In this document: positions 61,244 to 64,000 of the stretch, piece by piece
Layout of the letters: the number at the start of each line of letters is the position of its first letter
How positions within the stretch are numbered: position 1 is the first letter of the stretch
Source: MR-S7 sp000400995
GTDB taxonomy: Bacteria; Pseudomonadota; Gammaproteobacteria; Burkholderiales; Burkholderiaceae_C
DNA: 64,000 bases
Assembly (NCBI RefSeq): GCF_045291395.1
Contig: NZ_CP152342.1
Span: forward strand, 4,774,001 to 4,838,000
Reading direction: 5' to 3'
The notes under the pieces: model-generated
Databases searched by the model: none
What the model saw: the letters and a program-made list of their open reading frames with translations, nothing else
Told to the model about the DNA's origin: nothing
Translations under genes and position numbers: made by a program

Positions 61244-64000
61244 ATGACCAAGACCCTGGTAATCGCAGAAAAGCCCTCGGTGGCGCAGGACATCGTGCGC
61301 GCCCTCACGCCCGTGGCGGGCAAGTTCGACAAGCACGACGAGTATTTCGAGAACGAGCAGTACGTCGTCACCAGCGCCGTGGGCCACCTGGTGGAGATCC
61401 AGGCACCGGAGGAATTCGACGTGAAGCGCGGCAAGTGGAGCTTCGCCCACCTGCCGGTGATCCCGCCGTATTTCGACCTGAAGCCCGTGGACAAGACCAA
61501 GGGCCGCCTGAACGCCGTCGTCAAGCTCGCCAAGCGCAAGGACGTGACCGACCTCGTGAACGCCTGCGACGCGGGGCGCGAGGGCGAGCTGATCTTCCGC
61601 CTCATCGAGCAGTACGCGGGCGGCGCCAAGCCCCTGGGCAAGCCCGTCAAGCGCCTGTGGCTGCAGAGCATGACGCCCCAGGCCATCCGCGACGGCTTCG
61701 CGCACCTGCGCAGCGACCAGCAGATGCAGGGCCTGGCCCATGCCGCGCGCAGCCGCAGCGAGGCCGACTGGCTCGTCGGCATCAACGGCACGCGGGCCAT
61801 GACGGCGTTCAACTCGCGCGACGGCGGCTTCTTCCTCACCACCGTGGGCCGCGTGCAGACGCCCACGCTCTCGCTGGTGGTGGAGCGCGAGGAAAAGATC
61901 CGCAAGTTCGTCAGCCGCGACTACTGGGAAGTCCATGCGGGCTTCCACGCCGAGGCGGGCGAATACCTGGGCAAGTGGTTCGATCCGAAGTGGAAGAAGA
62001 CCGACGACCCCGAGGGCCGCGCCGACCGCCTGTGGAACCTGCGCGAGGCCGAGGAGATCGCCCACGCCGTGCGCGGCAAGGCCGCCACCGTCACAGAGGA
62101 AAGCAAGCCCACCACGCAGGCCTCGCCCCTGCTGTTCGACCTGACCAGCCTGCAGCGTGAAGCCAACGGCAAGTTCGGCTTCTCTGCCAAGACCACGCTG
62201 GCGCTGGCGCAAAGCCTGTACGAGCGCCACAAGGCCCTGACCTATCCGCGTACCGACTCGCGCGCGCTGCCTGAAGACTATTTGCCCGTGGCCAGGAACA
62301 CCTTCGGCATGCTGGCCACCAGCGGCATGCGCCACCTCGCGCCCTACGCGCAGCAGGCGCTCGACGACAACTACGTGCGCCCCTCCAAGCGCATCTTCGA
62401 CAAAAGCAAGGTCAGCGACCACTTCGCCATCATTCCCACCACGCAGGCGCCCAGCGGCCTGTCGGATGCCGAGCAGAAGCTCTACGACCTCGTCGTGCGC
62501 CGCTTCATGGCCGTGTTCTTCCCCAGCGCGGAATACATGGTCACCACGCGCATCAGCCAGGTCGTGGGCCACTCGTTCAAGACCGAGGGCAAGGTGCTCG
62601 TCAAGCCCGGCTGGCTCGCCATCTACGGCAAGGAGGCTGCCAACGAGGTGGAGGACGGCAAGGCCGGCGACAAGGGCCAGCCGCTGGTGGCCGTGAAGCC
62701 CGGCGAGATGACGCACACCGAATTCGCCGAGGTCAAGTCGCTCAAGACCAAGCCCCCCGCGCGCTACTCCGAAGCCACGCTGCTCGGCGCCATGGAAAGC
62801 GCGGGCAAGCAGGTGGAGGACGAGGAACTGCGCAGCGCCATGCAGGAAAAGGGCCTGGGCACCCCCGCCACGCGCGCGGCCATCATCGAAGGGCTGCTGA
62901 CCGAGAAATACATGCTGCGCGAAGGCCGCGAGCTGATCCCCACCGCCAAGGCGTTCCAGCTCATGACGCTGCTGCGCGGCCTGCAGGTGGAGGAACTCTG
63001 CCGCGCCGACCTCACGGGCGAGTGGGAATACAAGCTCGCGCAGATGGAAAAGGGCCAGCTGAGCCGCGAAGCCTTCATGCAGCAGATCCAGGCCATGACC
63101 GAGAAGCTCGTCAAGAAGGCCAAGGAATACGACCGCGACACCGTCCCCGGCGACTACGCCCAACTCGCCGCGCCGTGCCCCAACTGCGGCGGCGTGGTCA
63201 AGGAGAACTACCGCCGCTATGCCTGCACGGGCGCGGGCGGCAACGGCGAAGGCTGCGGCTTCTCGTTCACCAAGTCGCCCGCCGGGCGCACGTTCGAGAC
63301 CGCCGAGGCCGAGCAGCTCCTGCGCGAGCGCCGCATCGGCCCGCTGGAGGGCTTCCGCTCCAAGGCCGGCTGGCCCTTCACGGCCGAAGTCACCATCGCG
63401 CGCGACGAGGAAGCGGGCAACTACAAGCTCGAATTCGACTTCGGCGACGACCAGAACGAGGAATCGGGCGAGATCGTCGATTTCACCGGCCAGGAGAGCC
63501 TGGGCCCATGCCCCGTCTGCGGCGCGCCCGTCTATGAGCACGGCGGCAACTACGTCTGCGCCAAGGCCGTGCCCACCGCGCAGCAGCCCACGCCGAGCTG
63601 CAACTTCAAGAGCGGCAAGGTCATCCTGCAGCAGCCCGTGGAACCCGCTCAGATGAAGAAGCTGCTGGACACCGGCAAGACCGACCTGCTCGACAAGTTC
63701 ATCTCCAACCGCACGCGCCGCCCCTTCAAGGCCTTCCTGGCCTGGGACGCGGCGGCCGGCAAGGTCAACTTCGAGTTCGAGCAGCGCGAATCCAAATACC
63801 CCCCGCGCAAGACCGCCGCTGCTGCGAAAACAGGAGCTGCCAGCGCAGGCAAGGCAAGCGCTGCTGCCAAAAAAGCCGCCAAGCCCGCAGCCAAGAAGAC
63901 TGCCACGCGCAAGCCCGCCGCCGGCAAGGCGCCCAGCGCGCAACTCGCCGCCGTGATCGGCGCCGAACCAGTGGCCCGCCCCGAGGCCGTCAAGAAGATG
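61244..64000 (+). CDS. topB: DNA topoisomerase III, 3' end outside window
   Basis: Type IA topoisomerase. 919 codons lie in the window with no stop. N-terminal TOPRIM (LVIAEKPSVAQDIVRAL; DAGREGELIFRLIEQY with acidic metal ligands), the active-site Tyr334 in ALTYPRTDSRALP, and GLGTPATRAAIIEGL. Two zinc-ribbon-like clusters follow (CPNCGG from 645; CPVCGAP from 756), then a lineage-specific Lys/Ala-rich tail beyond residue 850, part of which is repeat-derived. E. coli TopB has about 650 residues; this longer form is usual in Burkholderiales. It relaxes and decatenates DNA at replication forks. Divergent from the SET-birA operon. Confidence 0.95.
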   Translation, partial: MTKTLVIAEKPSVAQDIVRALTPVAGKFDKHDEYFENEQYVVTSAVGHLVEIQAPEEFDVKRGKWSFAHLPVIPPYFDLKPVDKTKGRLNAVVKLAKRKDVTDLVNACDAGREGELIFRLIEQYAGGAKPLGKPVKRLWLQSMTPQAIRDGFAHLRSDQQMQGLAHAARSRSEADWLVGINGTRAMTAFNSRDGGFFLTTVGRVQTPTLSLVVEREEKIRKFVSRDYWEVHAGFHAEAGEYLGKWFDPKWKKTDDPEGRADRLWNLREAEEIAHAVRGKAATVTEESKPTTQASPLLFDLTSLQREANGKFGFSAKTTLALAQSLYERHKALTYPRTDSRALPEDYLPVARNTFGMLATSGMRHLAPYAQQALDDNYVRPSKRIFDKSKVSDHFAIIPTTQAPSGLSDAEQKLYDLVVRRFMAVFFPSAEYMVTTRISQVVGHSFKTEGKVLVKPGWLAIYGKEAANEVEDGKAGDKGQPLVAVKPGEMTHTEFAEVKSLKTKPPARYSEATLLGAMESAGKQVEDEELRSAMQEKGLGTPATRAAIIEGLLTEKYMLREGRELIPTAKAFQLMTLLRGLQVEELCRADLTGEWEYKLAQMEKGQLSREAFMQQIQAMTEKLVKKAKEYDRDTVPGDYAQLAAPCPNCGGVVKENYRRYACTGAGGNGEGCGFSFTKSPAGRTFETAEAEQLLRERRIGPLEGFRSKAGWPFTAEVTIARDEEAGNYKLEFDFGDDQNEESGEIVDFTGQESLGPCPVCGAPVYEHGGNYVCAKAVPTAQQPTPSCNFKSGKVILQQPVEPAQMKKLLDTGKTDLLDKFISNRTRRPFKAFLAWDAAAGKVNFEFEQRESKYPPRKTAAAAKTGAASAGKASAAAKKAAKPAAKKTATRKPAAGKAPSAQLAAVIGAEPVARPEAVKKM
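63829..63872. repeat. Family-A repeat remnant inside the topB coding region
   Basis: ACAGGAGCTGCCAGCGCAGG, then CAAGGCAAGCGCTGCTGCC: fits the repeat core AGCTGCCAGCGC...GCAAGCGCTG. It encodes AKTGAASAGKASAAAK in the low-complexity tail. Chance similarity of an Ala/Ser/Lys stretch cannot be excluded. Confidence 0.5.

Noticed and set aside
60899..63943. Long antisense frame over topB
   Set aside because: topB has intact catalytic and zinc motifs on the plus strand; the antisense frame is low-complexity Gly/Leu/Ala.

Overview
The window is high-GC, gene-dense DNA from a betaproteobacterium of the family Comamonadaceae (Acidovorax / Alicycliphilus type). The evidence is the gene content (glnE-yhdP-nitrilase-like block, mltA followed by a DUF2868 gene, Bug solute-binding protein, DUF1631 gene, TctD/TctE-like pair) and about fifteen copies of a short hairpin repeat (core AGCTGCTnGCGCTTG...CAAGCGCTnG) of a kind I associate with this family. 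The genus is inference. No rRNA, tRNA, CRISPR, prophage or insertion sequence was seen.

Layout. 1-5025 (minus): TetR regulator, outer-membrane factor, membrane-fusion protein and RND pump (cut by the left edge). 5215-8397 (plus): GntR regulator, isopropylmalate/tartrate-dehydrogenase-like enzyme, Bug binding protein, small ABM-fold monooxygenase. 8404-16174: glnE, yhdP, nitrilase-like amidase. 16264-19042: FixL/DctS-like sensor kinase and FixJ/DctR-like regulator. 19118-23113: OmpA-like lipoprotein, mini membrane protein, mltA, DUF2868-type membrane protein. 23115-27638: a frameshifted AcoR-like sigma-54 activator divergent from an aldehyde dehydrogenase and two FMN-binding-fold genes. 27729-34988: MFS exporter, Lrp regulator, giant indolepyruvate ferredoxin oxidoreductase, MscS channel. 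35382-41125: yajC-secD-secF and a DUF1631 gene. 41181-42797: recX and recA behind an SOS box. 42908-45630: MarR regulator and TctD/TctE-like two-component pair. 45698-58047: a sigma-54-controlled acyl-CoA catabolic island. 58184-64000: formylglutamate amidohydrolase, SPOR protein, birA, SET-domain methyltransferase, topB (cut by the right edge).

The most interesting region is 45.7-58.05 kb. Nine minus-strand genes (two CaiB-type CoA-transferases, a BadI/MenB-like hydrolase, a CoA ligase, an enoyl-CoA hydratase, an SDR dehydrogenase, an acyl-CoA dehydrogenase and a 3-hydroxyacyl-CoA dehydrogenase split in two) form one operon. They are the enzyme classes needed to turn an alicyclic carboxylic acid into pimeloyl-CoA-type products. 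A PAS-sigma-54 activator lies divergent to them and upstream of a branched-chain-type binding protein. Textbook -24/-12 promoters sit in front of both the operon (54795-54809) and the binding protein (56762-56776), and a shared GTGTnTTC / GAAnACAC half-site lies upstream of each. Ring cleavage and the substrate are inference; the wiring is visible in the sequence.

A cross-cutting observation is that three genes (yhdP, the AcoR-like regulator, the operon-leading CoA-transferase) are knocked out of frame, and each is restored by changing one six-base G or C run by one base. This means either homopolymer sequencing error or slippage at contingency-like tracts. A second theme is that the hairpin repeats have been co-opted at gene ends: they supply stop codons, one Shine-Dalgarno, and apparently the last 18 residues of one protein.
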